NCBI GenBank assembly: GCA_013297675.1
Contig: JAAFHZ010000027.1
Span: 1-41,922 of the forward strand
Length of the DNA: 41,922 nucleotides
Direction: 5' to 3'
DNA from: Synechococcales cyanobacterium bin59.metabat.ball.084
Lineage (GTDB): Bacteria; Cyanobacteriota; Cyanobacteriia; Cyanobacteriales; Chamaesiphonaceae
Part shown: positions 1 to 8,666 of the stretch, piece after piece
Layout: every line of letters begins with the position of its first letter
Position numbering within the stretch: the first letter of the stretch is position 1
Program-made: the position numbers and the translations under genes
The notes under the pieces: model-generated
The model's input: the letters and a program-made list of their open reading frames with translations, nothing else
What the model was told of the DNA's origin: nothing
Databases searched by the model: none

Positions 1-171
1 GAAGAGCATCACCCGGCTTTGTTAACCGAGTGGGGCAAGGTGACGGTAACTTGGTGGACTCATGCCATCAATGGTCTGCATCGCAATGACCTGATTATGG
101 CGGCAAAGACTGATGAAATAGCCGATCGATCTGGTGCCAAAACAATTCCAGCAGGTCTGGCTCATCCCTAG
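1..171 (+). CDS. Pterin-4a-carbinolamine dehydratase, C-terminal part (5' end outside window)
   Basis: The window opens inside a reading frame whose last 56 residues are visible, ending with TAG at 169-171. The visible part holds the pair HH (residues 3-4), the strand VTVTWWTH and the segment [15 protein letters not shown], which match the C-terminal half of the pterin-4a-carbinolamine dehydratase (PCD/DCoH) family. Such enzymes dehydrate 4a-hydroxytetrahydrobiopterin during pterin recycling. In bacteria without a known pterin-dependent hydroxylase the role is less certain and may relate to molybdopterin or folate-type pterins. The N-terminal part, including the usual first catalytic histidine, cannot be seen. 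A strong hairpin follows 60 bp downstream. Confidence 0.85.
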   Translation, partial: EEHHPALLTEWGKVTVTWWTHAINGLHRNDLIMAAKTDEIADRSGAKTIPAGLAHP

Positions 172-230
172 AAGTTATCCATTTACAGAGTCCTACTAGC
201 TTTGCGCTGGGGACTTTGAGCTACATATAA

Positions 231-266
231 GAAAACCGACAAGAGCAATTGCTTTTGTCGGTTTTC
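231..266. terminator. Bidirectional hairpin terminator between pcd and tRNA-fMet
   Basis: A perfect 12-bp stem (231-242 with 255-266) encloses a loop that is itself self-complementary (agcaattgct), so the hairpin can extend further. The arm ends in TTTTC on both strands, so it could end the plus-strand pcd transcript and the minus-strand tRNA transcript. It lies exactly between these two convergent units. This is inferred from structure only. Confidence 0.75.
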
Positions 267-275
267 TACATTAAA

Positions 276-352
<77 letters not shown>

Positions 353-372
353 TTGTTTTTCAGCGCTTATCA

Positions 373-401
373 AGCATAGCGCGGTTGTCTCCAAATGGCA
401 A
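373..401 (-). promoter_or_regulatory. Promoter of the tRNA-fMet gene
   Basis: On the minus strand a TTGCCA -35 box (396-401) is followed by a 17-bp spacer and a TATGCT -10 box (373-378). Transcription would start about 14 nt before the mature tRNA 5' end at 352. The position also argues against translation of cbiB beginning as far upstream as 395. Confidence 0.65.
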
Positions 402-475
402 GCTTTTGCTCAAACAAAAGTCTTGATGGGTCGTTATTTGAGGCCAGACAATACCAAAACTGTGCCAGAATTGCC

Positions 476-1477
476 ATGCTGGTATTGGATAGTAAGATGT
501 TTTCGATCGATCGAGTTTTCTGGGATTCGCCAGCATTAATTCTCCTGGGATCACTGTTATTGGACTATCTCATTGGAGATCCCTGGGGTTGGCTGCATCC
601 AGTCCAAGTGATGGGTTGGTATATTACAGCTTGGAGTAAGTTTACTTGGAAATATCTTGCCCACCCCGTAGCCCGCAAAATTTCTGGTGTGGGGCTGTGT
701 GGAACGCTGATTTTGGGGTGTGGTCTTGGAAGCTGGGCTTTTTTTCATTACTGGCAAATGCGGCAGCCAGTGGTGGCCAAAATACTTGAAGTCATCTTGC
801 TAGCCAGTTGCTTAGCTGCTAAAAGCCTGCGCCAAGCTAGCGTAGATGTGTTGGGGGCGATTAGCGATTTACCAGCAGCCCGTCAGCGGCTGAGTAAGTA
901 TGTAGGAAGAGATACCGATAAACTTCATGTTGCTGAAATCTATCGAGCGATCTTAGAAACCGTGGCGGAAAACTCGGTAGATGGAGTGACGGCTCCTTGG
1001 TTTTATGCCCTACTGGGAGCCAGCATTCCCGGTGTGGGTGCAGTGCCTTTAGCTCTGGCCTACAAAGCCGCTAGCACCTTAGATTCAATGGTGGGCTACT
1101 TGCGAGAACCCTATCAAGATTTGGGCTGGGCAAGTGCCAAGTTTGAAGATCTGCTGACCTGGTTGCCCTGTCGGCTTACGGTTGTAACGCTGGCTGTATT
1201 TTCCGGGAGGCCGATTGCTATTTGGCAAGTCTGTCAGCGAGATGCTGTCCAAGATCCCAGCCCTAACTCGGGTTGGAGCGAATGTGTTTATGCGGCAATT
1301 TTGGGGGTGCAGCTTGGGGGTGATAACTATTATCAGGGTGAGCGGCGATCGAAGCCATTACTAGGAGATCCTGGCAAAGAAATTGACGTGGGAATGATTG
1401 ATCGAGCTTTAAATCTCACTCAGCAAGTAGTCTGGGTCTGGCTGTTCCCCATTTTAATTTGGATCATGCGTGGATGA
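476..1477 (+). CDS. cbiB: Adenosylcobinamide-phosphate synthase CbiB/CobD
   Basis: CbiB joins adenosylcobyric acid to an aminopropanol unit in the nucleotide-loop half of cobalamin synthesis; it is an integral membrane protein. The family signature appears near the N-terminus (LDYLIGDPWGWLHPVQVMG), followed by several hydrophobic segments and the conserved motifs AENSVDGVTAPWFYALLG, YKAASTLDSMVGY and GDNYY. The reading frame is open from 395, but that start lies in the tRNA promoter and would add an unrelated N-terminus, so ATG 476 or ATG 497 is preferred; neither has a strong ribosome binding site. From 476 the protein has 333 residues, normal for the family. No other cobalamin gene and no visible cobalamin riboswitch is nearby, so the gene is isolated from its pathway, a common arrangement in cyanobacteria. 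Confidence 0.93.
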   Translation: MLVLDSKMFSIDRVFWDSPALILLGSLLLDYLIGDPWGWLHPVQVMGWYITAWSKFTWKYLAHPVARKISGVGLCGTLILGCGLGSWAFFHYWQMRQPVVAKILEVILLASCLAAKSLRQASVDVLGAISDLPAARQRLSKYVGRDTDKLHVAEIYRAILETVAENSVDGVTAPWFYALLGASIPGVGAVPLALAYKAASTLDSMVGYLREPYQDLGWASAKFEDLLTWLPCRLTVVTLAVFSGRPIAIWQVCQRDAVQDPSPNSGWSECVYAAILGVQLGGDNYYQGERRSKPLLGDPGKEIDVGMIDRALNLTQQVVWVWLFPILIWIMRG

Positions 1478-1644
1478 TGGACTACGATTTCACTATCAGC
1501 CTAATTACAAGAACCACAGAATCATTCAAACCACAGTTTCAGACCGGTTAACAGCCAAGATCGGTGACTCCGTGACCCTCTACCGGTAAAATGCTCAAGG
1601 GAAGAACTTCCCGCTGTTACTATTTTTTATTTAGGAGAGCTACC

Positions 1645-2154
1645 GTGGATTTAGCGCGGATTCCTGCCCAACCCAAACCTGGGGTTATTAATGTTTTGAT
1701 CGAAATTCCTGCTGGCAGCAAGAATAAATACGAATTCGATAAAGACCTCAACGCCTTTGCCCTCGACCGAGTACTCTACTCCGCCGTCCATTACCCTTGT
1801 GACTACGGCTTTATTCCCAACACTCTCGGCGACGATGGCGACCCCTTAGATGCCATGGTCATGATGGATCAGCCGACTTTTCCGGGCTGTGTGATTGCCG
1901 CTCGCCCGATCGGCGTATTGGGTATGATCGATGGTGGCGACAGAGACGAAAAAATCCTTTGCGTGCCCGATAAAGATCCTCGCTATGCGCAGATTAAGTC
2001 GATCAAAGACATTGCCCCCCACTACCTAGACGAAATCAGCGAGTTCTTTAAAACCTACAAGAACCTCGAAAAGAAAGTCACCGAAATCTTAGACTGGGAA
2101 GACGCAGACAAAGTTGCCGCCCTAGTTGCTAAAGGTATTGCTGCCTACAAGTAG
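1645..2154 (+). CDS. ppa: Inorganic pyrophosphatase (family I), GTG start
   Basis: The product hydrolyses pyrophosphate to phosphate in the cytoplasm, pulling biosynthetic reactions forward. The family I signature is clear: [15 protein letters not shown] near the N-terminus, [12 protein letters not shown], the metal-binding stretch [10 protein letters not shown] and [19 protein letters not shown]. The start is set at the GTG at 1645: it is preceded by AGGAGAG (1633-1639) at ideal spacing, and the protein then begins (M)[12 protein letters not shown] like other cyanobacterial pyrophosphatases. The frame extends further upstream to an ATG at 1591, but those 18 residues are not family-like. The resulting 169 residues match the usual bacterial length. 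panD follows on the same strand after a 109-bp gap. Confidence 0.96.
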   Translation: MDLARIPAQPKPGVINVLIEIPAGSKNKYEFDKDLNAFALDRVLYSAVHYPCDYGFIPNTLGDDGDPLDAMVMMDQPTFPGCVIAARPIGVLGMIDGGDRDEKILCVPDKDPRYAQIKSIKDIAPHYLDEISEFFKTYKNLEKKVTEILDWEDADKVAALVAKGIAAYK

Positions 2155-2263
2155 TCTACCAACAGCCAAAAGATCAGAGATAATTGAGCTGGCGCAAGTT
2201 TTTCTGTGCCAGCTTAAGAAAATGCTAGCTTAAGACCGTACCAGCTTCTGAGAGATTTTTATT

Positions 2264-2680
2264 ATGTTGCGTACCCTGTTATTTGGCAAAATCCATAGCT
2301 GTACTATTACGGCATCTAATTTGAATTATATGGGCAGTATCAGTATTGATACTCTGCTGCTGGAAGCCGCTAATATTTTGCCTTACGAACAAGTCCAAGT
2401 AGTCAATGTTAACAATGGTCAGCGCTTCATGACCTATGCCATTACAGCGCCCGCTGGCTCAGGAGCGATCGAACTCAATGGGGCTGCGGCCAGACTAGGC
2501 GAACTAGGCGATCGATTAATTATTATGACCTATGGTCAGCTCACTCTCTCCGAAATTAGCCACCACTGCCCGCAAGTGGCCATGGTCGATGCCAACAATC
2601 ATCTGCTAGAAGTGTTGCAGTACGATGCTTTGTTAGCAGAAAATATTACTCCTATTACTGTCAGCAGCCTACTTAAATAA
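2264..2680 (+). CDS. panD: Aspartate 1-decarboxylase PanD
   Basis: PanD converts L-aspartate to beta-alanine for pantothenate and coenzyme A. It is made as a proenzyme that cleaves itself between Gly and Ser to form a pyruvoyl cofactor; the cleavage motif is visible as NYMGSISID at about residues 21-29. Other family motifs are KIHSCTIT at the N-terminus, [14 protein letters not shown], and [24 protein letters not shown]. The length of 138 residues is slightly above the usual 120-130. Upstream is ppa on the same strand; the 3' gap contains a good -10 box for the next gene, so panD is probably last in its unit. Confidence 0.96.
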   Translation: MLRTLLFGKIHSCTITASNLNYMGSISIDTLLLEAANILPYEQVQVVNVNNGQRFMTYAITAPAGSGAIELNGAAARLGELGDRLIIMTYGQLTLSEISHHCPQVAMVDANNHLLEVLQYDALLAENITPITVSSLLK

Positions 2681-2723
2681 CTTTGGATACTGGCTCAGCA
2701 GATGTAAGCTATTTGAAGTCAGG

Positions 2724-2729
2724 TATAAT
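2724..2729 (+). promoter_or_regulatory. Candidate -10 box upstream of the DUF1400 hydrolase
   Basis: A perfect TATAAT lies 37 bp before the ATG at 2767. No convincing -35 box at 16-18 bp is visible, so this is a partial promoter call based on one element and its position. Confidence 0.4.
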
Positions 2730-2766
2730 ACAATACCAAAGACGTTAAAGCTGGGTCAGTAACAAT

Positions 2767-4410
2767 ATGAAACACCAACTAGCTCTGATTTTTTCATTAC
2801 TGACAATCGCCGCCTGCATATCTAACGCTAGTTCGGTGAAAGCTGCTGAAAACATTGTATTTAAGCTAGGCCCAATTAAAAAATCGATCGCAGTTAAATC
2901 GATCGCCGCATTTGCCACCAAAAATCAAGATCAAGATGACATTGCGTTTATTACTAAAAACCTACCATCCGAGCAAAGAGCTAGAGCCAGAGAACTCCTA
3001 GGTTTTCGCCTGAATAGCCAGCAGTGGAATGAGTTATTTCGCTCCCAATATTTGCCGCCAGCCAATACTAATCTTTATTTGACTAGGATGTTGGATTCTA
3101 ACTCAGGCAAAGAGTTGCTCTCCGATCTGGGTAAATTTGTGCGTTTACCAGATGGGAGAAATGGTCGAGAGGCCATCAGGACTGGGCTATTTACAGCATC
3201 TGCTAACTTGTTAGAATTCACGCCAATTAATGTTTTACGCAGTTTTCCTGGAGATATTTATATTGATGTAGAAGAAGTTTTTAAAGTACTCCATCAATCA
3301 GAAAAAATTACTAAGTCTGAGATAGCGCTCACTCAACATTTAGAAAATTCCAGGGTAGATCATCAATCAAATACTAGTTTAATGGTGCTTAATCAACTTG
3401 CTGAGATTAGCCAAAAAGTTGCAAAAACTGGCTCTTTTGCAGTATCTAATCAAATAATTAAACATTACGATACTAGTCGCCAGCGTCGCTTCACTACCAA
3501 ACTTTATTTGCCAGACTCCTCTTCGACTAAAATTCCTGTGATAATTGTGGCCAACGGGATGGGGTTAAATCAAGATTTCATGGATTTTTTAGCTAATCAT
3601 TTAGCTTCTCACGGATTTGCCGTAGGAGTTCCTGAGGCGATCGATAGCAATGATGTGAGGCAACTAGACTTTTTTCTTGGTCGAAAACCAGTTGCTGCCG
3701 GAAACTTCGATGCCAGTGAATATATTAACCGCCCCTTAGATATTACCTATGTACTGAATGAACTCGATCGATTAAATTCTACCAAGTTCCAAAATCGTCT
3801 AAATGTCCAACAAGTCGGTATAGCCAGCTATTCTTTCGGAGCAGTTTCAGCGCTCAGTTTAGCTGGTGCTAAGTTTGATTTTGCTCAACTGCAACAAGAT
3901 TGTGAGTCTCAGTCCAAGCTGCTGAACCTTTCCTTGTTCTATCAATGTCGCGCTCTAGAACTACCTGATTCTCAACGAAATTTGGACTTCCGCGATTCAC
4001 GCATCACATCATTATTTATGTTTGTACCCATGGGTCAGAGCCTGTTTGGCTCTAAAAATTTGCAGGCGATCAATGTCCCAACCTATTGGAACTCTACGGC
4101 TCGTGATCCTTTCACTCCCATGACTCAAGAACAGCTCCTGGGCTTTACTGCCATGCAAAATACCAACAAATATTTATCGATCGCTCTCAATGTAGGGCAT
4201 ACTCCCAAACCAGCAGAGATCCTAGAGCAAGCACAGGTATCTAATAGCATCAGCCAAAAATTTAAAACCTATTTAGAAATGAGCGCTACTGCTTTTTTCA
4301 AAGTACATTTAGCCGGAGATGAAAGCTATCGACCTTATCTCACTAGCTCTGATGAAAACAAGTTGAGCGTCCCTGTGAATGATCAATTGCTACGTAAAAC
4401 TAAAAATTAG
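2767..4410 (+). CDS. Exported DUF1400-type alpha/beta hydrolase
   Basis: A 547-residue exported protein. The N-terminus is a signal sequence (MKHQLALIFSLLTIAAC); IAAC at residues 14-17 fits a lipobox, so the protein may be a lipoprotein, though cleavage after SSVKA is also possible. Residues about 25-150 resemble the cyanobacterial DUF1400 domain (AENIVFKLGPIKKSIAVKSI). From about residue 220 an alpha/beta hydrolase fold follows, with the nucleophile elbow SYSFG (Ser356), a candidate acid in ARDPFTP and a candidate catalytic His in NVGHTPKP. This architecture is typical of predicted cyanobacterial dienelactone hydrolase/PAF-acetylhydrolase-like enzymes, so esterase or lipase activity is likely but the substrate is unknown. 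It has its own -10 box upstream and converges on rpe. Confidence 0.8.
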   Translation: MKHQLALIFSLLTIAACISNASSVKAAENIVFKLGPIKKSIAVKSIAAFATKNQDQDDIAFITKNLPSEQRARARELLGFRLNSQQWNELFRSQYLPPANTNLYLTRMLDSNSGKELLSDLGKFVRLPDGRNGREAIRTGLFTASANLLEFTPINVLRSFPGDIYIDVEEVFKVLHQSEKITKSEIALTQHLENSRVDHQSNTSLMVLNQLAEISQKVAKTGSFAVSNQIIKHYDTSRQRRFTTKLYLPDSSSTKIPVIIVANGMGLNQDFMDFLANHLASHGFAVGVPEAIDSNDVRQLDFFLGRKPVAAGNFDASEYINRPLDITYVLNELDRLNSTKFQNRLNVQQVGIASYSFGAVSALSLAGAKFDFAQLQQDCESQSKLLNLSLFYQCRALELPDSQRNLDFRDSRITSLFMFVPMGQSLFGSKNLQAINVPTYWNSTARDPFTPMTQEQLLGFTAMQNTNKYLSIALNVGHTPKPAEILEQAQVSNSISQKFKTYLEMSATAFFKVHLAGDESYRPYLTSSDENKLSVPVNDQLLRKTKN

Positions 4411-4440
4411 ATAGCAAATAAATTTACTATCTATTTTTTT
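4408..4440 (+). terminator. Hairpin terminator after the DUF1400 hydrolase
   Basis: A 7-bp stem (tagatag 4408-4414 with ctatcta 4427-4433) is followed by seven T residues. The stem is weak and AT-rich, but position and T-run fit intrinsic termination between the convergent hydrolase and rpe genes. Confidence 0.5.
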
Positions 4441-4460
4441 ATTAATAAACAATTAACAGC

Positions 4461-5150
4461 TTACGCAGTAACTAATTCGGGGCGGCGGCTATTGCGGATA
4501 CCATCGATCGCTGCTGCATAGTCAGGAGTATTGAAGACTGCCGAACCAGCCACGATTGCATTAGCGCCAGCTTCTAGCACCTGCCAAGTATTGTTGCCCT
4601 TCAGGCCACCGTCTACTTCAATCCAAGGATCTAAACCGCGCTCGTTGCAGATTTGACGGAGCTTAGCGATTTTGGGAACCACGCTAGGAATAAAGCTCTG
4701 ACCACCAAAACCAGGGTTTACGCTCATGATCAAAACGAGATCACAAAGGTCTAAAACATACTCGATCGTGTCCAAAGAAGTACCAGGATTCAAAACCACC
4801 CCAGCCATCTTGCCCAAATCTTTAATCATGCCCAAGGTGCGATGCAAGTGGGTAGTAGAGCTGGTTTCGGCATGTACCGAAATAATATCAGCGCCCGCTT
4901 TAGCAAAGTCAGCCACATAGCGCTCTGGCTCTACGATCATTAAATGCACATCCAAAGGCTTTTTGGTATGAGGACGCACTGCTTCCACAATTAATGGCCC
5001 GATCGTGATGTTTGGTACAAACCGGCCATCCATAACATCTACGTGAATCCAGTCCGCACCGGCTTTGTCTACTGCTTCGATTTCAGCACCCAGTTTGCCA
5101 AAGTCGGCAGACAAGATGGAGGGGGATATTACCGTTTTTTTTGCTGTCAT
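4461..5150 (-). CDS. rpe: Ribulose-phosphate 3-epimerase
   Basis: Rpe interconverts ribulose 5-phosphate and xylulose 5-phosphate in the Calvin cycle and the pentose phosphate pathway. The 229-residue protein shows the whole family pattern: [16 protein letters not shown] at the N-terminus, the metal-binding [45 protein letters not shown] near the phosphate site, and WIEVDGG followed by [12 protein letters not shown]. It is the first of a minus-strand run (rpe, sixA, DHH phosphoesterase), but the 109-bp gap to sixA suggests separate expression. Confidence 0.97.
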   Translation of the reverse strand: MTAKKTVISPSILSADFGKLGAEIEAVDKAGADWIHVDVMDGRFVPNITIGPLIVEAVRPHTKKPLDVHLMIVEPERYVADFAKAGADIISVHAETSSTTHLHRTLGMIKDLGKMAGVVLNPGTSLDTIEYVLDLCDLVLIMSVNPGFGGQSFIPSVVPKIAKLRQICNERGLDPWIEVDGGLKGNNTWQVLEAGANAIVAGSAVFNTPDYAAAIDGIRNSRRPELVTA

Positions 5151-5259
5151 GGGAGGTATTTACAAGATTGGTGGTGTCTGCGCCACAGCGCTGTAGCGAT
5201 TTTATCAAAAATCTTCCCCAAAATTGTGATATTACGTAACTTTGCTCAAAAATGCTTAA

Positions 5260-5757
5260 TCAGATCCAACATTTGGGTGGAACTAGCCACAGTAATTTAC
5301 ATTTGCCAATCAGGTCTTCAGTATCTGGAGCTTGCAGCGCAATCACTCCGGCTTTTTTGAGATGGATTCGATCGAACACCTGACCAAACACCAAAATCTC
5401 TGCCCATTGACTCAAATTTGGCTCGTGTCCCACCAAAATCAGCCGCTCAGCAGTAGGATTAGTCAGTCGATAAGATGTAAACCACTCCAACCAGTTCTCT
5501 AACAATCCATTAGGTGCCAAGTTGGGATGAATTTCCAGCACTTCACTCAATCCCGATTCCAACAAAATCTGTGCTGTCTCACAGGCACGCACCAAAGGGC
5601 TAGAGAGCACCGTATCGAACTCCCAGCCCATTTCTTCCATCCGGCCAGCAACCCGCTCAGTTTTAGCAATGCCCTTAGTGGTTAGCTGTCGATTTTCTTC
5701 CGCTTCACCGGGCTGTAAATCTTCCGCGATGCCATGGCGCATCAAAAAAATTTCCAT
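5260..5757 (-). CDS. sixA: SixA-type phosphohistidine phosphatase
   Basis: A 165-residue member of the histidine phosphatase superfamily. The signature RHG lies at residues 7-9 (LMRHGIAED), with His8 as the expected phospho-acceptor; other family elements are the RQLTTKG segment, DTVLSSPLVRACETAQ and a second catalytic histidine in LVGHEPNLS. SixA removes phosphate from histidine phosphotransfer domains in E. coli, and a related role on phosphoproteins is plausible. No histidine kinase or phosphotransferase gene is adjacent, so the target is not suggested by context. Confidence 0.88.
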   Translation of the reverse strand: MEIFLMRHGIAEDLQPGEAEENRQLTTKGIAKTERVAGRMEEMGWEFDTVLSSPLVRACETAQILLESGLSEVLEIHPNLAPNGLLENWLEWFTSYRLTNPTAERLILVGHEPNLSQWAEILVFGQVFDRIHLKKAGVIALQAPDTEDLIGKCKLLWLVPPKCWI

Positions 5758-5780
5758 TTTCTAAAACCTTAGAGATCATC

Positions 5781-5829
5781 GCCGGTCACTTTAGTTCCGC
5801 TCAGTGACCGGCATCCAGTGACCGGCATC
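5781..5829. repeat. 14-bp tandem repeat forming one-to-two alternative hairpins
   Basis: The 14-mer cagtgaccggcatc occurs twice head to tail (5802-5815 and 5816-5829). A single inverted copy of its core, gccggtcact, lies at 5781-5790 and can pair with either direct copy (5803-5812 or 5817-5826). It sits in the 88-bp gap between the DHH gene and sixA, just past the DHH stop codon, and could act as an mRNA 3' structure. No T-run follows on either strand, so simple intrinsic termination is doubtful. Confidence 0.7.
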
Positions 5830-5845
5830 AATAAATTTTTAGACT

Positions 5846-7129
5846 TTACAAATTATCCGAAGGATTCACCAGTCTGAGCAGCTTTTGTTTAATTTGGTTA
5901 TCAAAGACTTCCCATTTCATCTTGGCAAAGTCAGAGTTCTCATTAGAACCACCTAAGAAACCAACCGGAATCTCGAAGCCGCCTGCGGTGAACCGACCAC
6001 CACCAAAGAAGCGACCTTCGATGTTTTTACCAAAAGCCTCTTTGATAAACTCATCAGGATCTAAAGTCAGCTTAGAAGTGCGCAGGGAGCCAATTACCAC
6101 CTCTACTTCTTCGTCCTCATCATGGACAATGCCGTAGACCACTGCTGTATGCACATTTTCTTCTGTCACCAAGAAATCGGCGGCTTGAGGAATCGCGTCT
6201 CGATCGTCGTAACGCAAATAGCCCACTCCAGCAATCAAAAAGTTATTTTGCACAACTCGGTTAGTCAAAGAACGCTGAATGACATCCATTACCCGCTTCG
6301 ATCGATAGACCTGAAGCACCGCATTGAGCAACTGAGCATCGTAGAAGCGACTGAGGTACCCAGCAGCAATGAAGTCTTCTTCTTGCGCCTGCATGAGGCG
6401 ATTAGTATCCGATCGCAGCCCGTGCATCAAAGCCGTAGCACACTTCACATGATCGCTGACATTGCTATCGAGCTTGAGTAGCCCACCCTGTAAATACTGG
6501 GTCAAAATTGTGGCGGTGGCTCTTGTGGAAGGCCGAATATCAATAAATTCTGCTGATAGCTCTTCTTGCTGACTGTGATGGTCGATAATCACAGTAATAG
6601 GAATGCCAGCTTCTATTACTTGTTCTAGAAGCTGGCATGTGGTGCCTTGGTTATCGATCAGGACACAGCCTTGATACAGCGACAAATCTTTATCTTTAAC
6701 GGTGTTGATTGGCCAGCGTTTGGCTGGAAGACCAGTCAGCTTCACCAAAGCAATATTTTCTTGGTGGCTCAGGGTGCCTGCATAGACCATTTCGCACTGA
6801 ATACCATATTGCTTGGCGATCAACTGATAAGCCCAAGCTCCTGACAGAGCATCAGGATCAGGAAAGTCTTGTAACAAGATCAACTGTCGATCGCCACGAT
6901 GGCGCTCTAGTGAGGCTCGCAGTTTACAAATCGTGTCATTGACATCTGCTTGAAAGGAATGCTCTTCTTCAGGACGAGTGATTGACACGCTGGGAGCATC
7001 TCCGATCACATCGAGAGAAAAGCCTTGGGTGGGCATATCAATTAGGCTACCTGAAGGCAGGCTACCCGCTGGAAGAAGATCTGCCACAGCAGAAGCACCG
7101 GTGGAGGAATTAGCTGATTTTACTGGCAT
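5846..7129 (-). CDS. DHH family phosphoesterase (NrnA/oligoribonuclease-like)
   Basis: A 427-residue cytoplasmic protein with the two-domain layout of DHH/DHHA1 phosphoesterases. After a Ser/Ala/Pro-rich N-terminal extension of about 60 residues, the metal-binding motifs appear as DPD (91-93), a VLIDNQ strand (157-161) and DHHSQ (183-187). The C-terminal DHHA1 domain ends with GGGRFTAGGFEIP, which matches the substrate-binding GGGH-type motif with Arg in place of the usual His. Related enzymes degrade nanoRNA or 3'-phosphoadenosine phosphate, or cleave cyclic dinucleotides. This one lacks the membrane and PAS parts of GdpP, so an NrnA-like role is the better guess. A repeat-rich spacer separates it from sixA. 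Confidence 0.85.
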   Translation of the reverse strand: MPVKSANSSTGASAVADLLPAGSLPSGSLIDMPTQGFSLDVIGDAPSVSITRPEEEHSFQADVNDTICKLRASLERHRGDRQLILLQDFPDPDALSGAWAYQLIAKQYGIQCEMVYAGTLSHQENIALVKLTGLPAKRWPINTVKDKDLSLYQGCVLIDNQGTTCQLLEQVIEAGIPITVIIDHHSQQEELSAEFIDIRPSTRATATILTQYLQGGLLKLDSNVSDHVKCATALMHGLRSDTNRLMQAQEEDFIAAGYLSRFYDAQLLNAVLQVYRSKRVMDVIQRSLTNRVVQNNFLIAGVGYLRYDDRDAIPQAADFLVTEENVHTAVVYGIVHDEDEEVEVVIGSLRTSKLTLDPDEFIKEAFGKNIEGRFFGGGRFTAGGFEIPVGFLGGSNENSDFAKMKWEVFDNQIKQKLLRLVNPSDNL

Positions 7130-7541
7130 TTTGTCAGAGGTATTTTTTTTACAGATCTAGAGCGGGTCAACACAAAAACTTAGAAAATATTGGCCAAAAA
7201 TATTATTCAGTACCAATCCTCACGGGAAACCATCTTAGCAATTTTCTTTACAGATTGCTATAAATCTTAAGCATCTGGGTAAAAGTGTCTCAAAGCCAGT
7301 CTGAGCAGTGATCAGGAGTAGCCAACAAGAGGTTGTTTTCTAGCTAATCTCTAAGTCTATGCTACCCAAAGAAATCAACATAGACAACCTCACCAAAATT
7401 TATCGGACACTTTTTGCAACTAAATGTGATTTAAGCACCCACTAAAATTTTGGCTACCATCTTGGGCATTCTGAGTGAAAGCCTGGTTGTTACTCCTGGC
7501 TCTGTCATTATTTACAAGTCATTTGAAGGTCTTGCGTATCC
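7130..7541. other. 412-bp divergent intergenic region
   Basis: This gap separates the divergent DHH and TPR genes and must hold both promoters, though no strong -35/-10 pair is obvious. It contains a 9-bp inverted repeat, aaaagtgtc (7281-7289) and gacactttt (7406-7414), enclosing 134 bp, and a 7-bp hairpin (7355-7361 with 7379-7385). The longest plausible reading frame (7359-7445) has only 28 codons and no recognised relative. Overall it looks non-coding. Confidence 0.5.
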
Positions 7542-8666
7542 ATGCTCGAACAAGTTGAAGCAGCCCTCCAACGCCGCGACTACCAAACTGCCAGTAACAT
7601 TCTGGCAAAAATGACCCAAAAACATCCCCACGACAGCCAAGTGAAGCTATACAGCGGTAAGCTGCAAGAAGCCACTGGTCAGTTAGAAGACGCTGAGCAA
7701 ACATATCGCCAGCTTATGCAGGGCGATTTGATAGAGCCTAAAATCTTACAAGCAGCACGTCAGGGCATGGAAAGAATCAAGGCTGCTCAAGCTGCCAAAA
7801 TCGAGGCTACCCGTAAGGCTGCTACTCAAAATTTCGTTGTGAACGAGCATCAGTTAGACAATCCATCTCCTGCCGTACTCATTTTGGAGCCAGTAGCAGC
7901 CTCAGAGAAGACGGCCATGGCGATCAAATTTGCCCAGATCATGAAGATCGAGCCTTACAATGCCAGACTGTTGTTACCCAGCCGCAGCAGCCGTCTATAT
8001 CGCGCTGGCAATATGGGTGAAATGAGCTGCTATGAGCACCAACTGCAAGCCGCTGGTATTCCGGCCTTTGCCCTGTCGATCGAGCAACTCAATCAGCCAG
8101 AAATTATTCAGGTTAAGAGCATCGAATCTTTCAGCCCCCAAGCCCAAATTACCGCTTTAAACGGCTACGGCACCGATTTTTCGCGGAGCTATCACTGGTC
8201 AGAAGTTCGATCGATTATCAGCGGCATTATTCCAATCTTTGAAGAAATCACTCAAACCAGTGTTTCTACCACCAAAACCAAAGTCCAGTATAAATCACAG
8301 ATTTTAGACTACGTACAGGTTTGGGATCTGCATCTGCCTCGCCCAAAAGTCATTTTGCGAATTTGCAGCCAAAACTATGTCTTTCCCCCAAGTGAAAAAA
8401 AGACGGGAATTGTTTCTAGTCGAGAAAAATGGCAAGAGTTAATCGACAAGATTCGCGAGTTTACTCCTGAAGCTCAACATTGGAAAGAGTTTACTCCTTT
8501 TGCCGAAACGGCCTTAGAGTATTCTGACCTGCTCGAAAAAATCCCGGCGCACCTGCAATTGGTCCGCCGACAACCTTGTTTGTGGGATCAGGCTTTTCAG
8601 CTTTACAGCGGGGCAATTTTTGCCCGAAACAAATTCACTTCTCTGCTGAAACCAGAGCTAAATTAA
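7542..8666 (+). CDS. TPR-containing protein of unknown function
   Basis: A 374-residue soluble protein. Residues 1-70 fit about two tetratricopeptide repeats (a pattern of A, L, Y and A at TPR spacing, e.g. YSGKLQEATGQLEDAEQTY), followed by an Ala/Lys-rich helix. The remainder, about residues 110-370, is a domain not recognised from memory; it includes LILEPVAASEK and ARLLLPSRSSRLYRAG and looks globular. No signal peptide or membrane segment is visible. The 3' end overlaps the convergent disordered-protein gene by 4 bp. TPRs usually mediate protein binding, but no partner is suggested beyond the neighbour. Confidence 0.75.
   Translation: MLEQVEAALQRRDYQTASNILAKMTQKHPHDSQVKLYSGKLQEATGQLEDAEQTYRQLMQGDLIEPKILQAARQGMERIKAAQAAKIEATRKAATQNFVVNEHQLDNPSPAVLILEPVAASEKTAMAIKFAQIMKIEPYNARLLLPSRSSRLYRAGNMGEMSCYEHQLQAAGIPAFALSIEQLNQPEIIQVKSIESFSPQAQITALNGYGTDFSRSYHWSEVRSIISGIIPIFEEITQTSVSTTKTKVQYKSQILDYVQVWDLHLPRPKVILRICSQNYVFPPSEKKTGIVSSREKWQELIDKIREFTPEAQHWKEFTPFAETALEYSDLLEKIPAHLQLVRRQPCLWDQAFQLYSGAIFARNKFTSLLKPELN

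Noticed and set aside
395-475. Upstream extension of cbiB from ATG 395
   Set aside because: It overlaps the tRNA-fMet promoter (-35 at 396-401) and adds a non-family N-terminus.
1591-1644. Upstream extension of ppa from ATG 1591
   Set aside because: GTG 1645 has an AGGAGAG site and gives the conserved N-terminus; the extension contains that ribosome binding site itself.
2187-2214. Hairpin after ppa
   Set aside because: A 10-bp stem with a G-T pair exists, but no T-run follows; not strong enough to call a terminator.
7359-7445. 28-codon frame in the DHH/TPR intergenic region
   Set aside because: No ribosome binding site, no recognised relative, and it overlaps both the inverted repeat and a hairpin.
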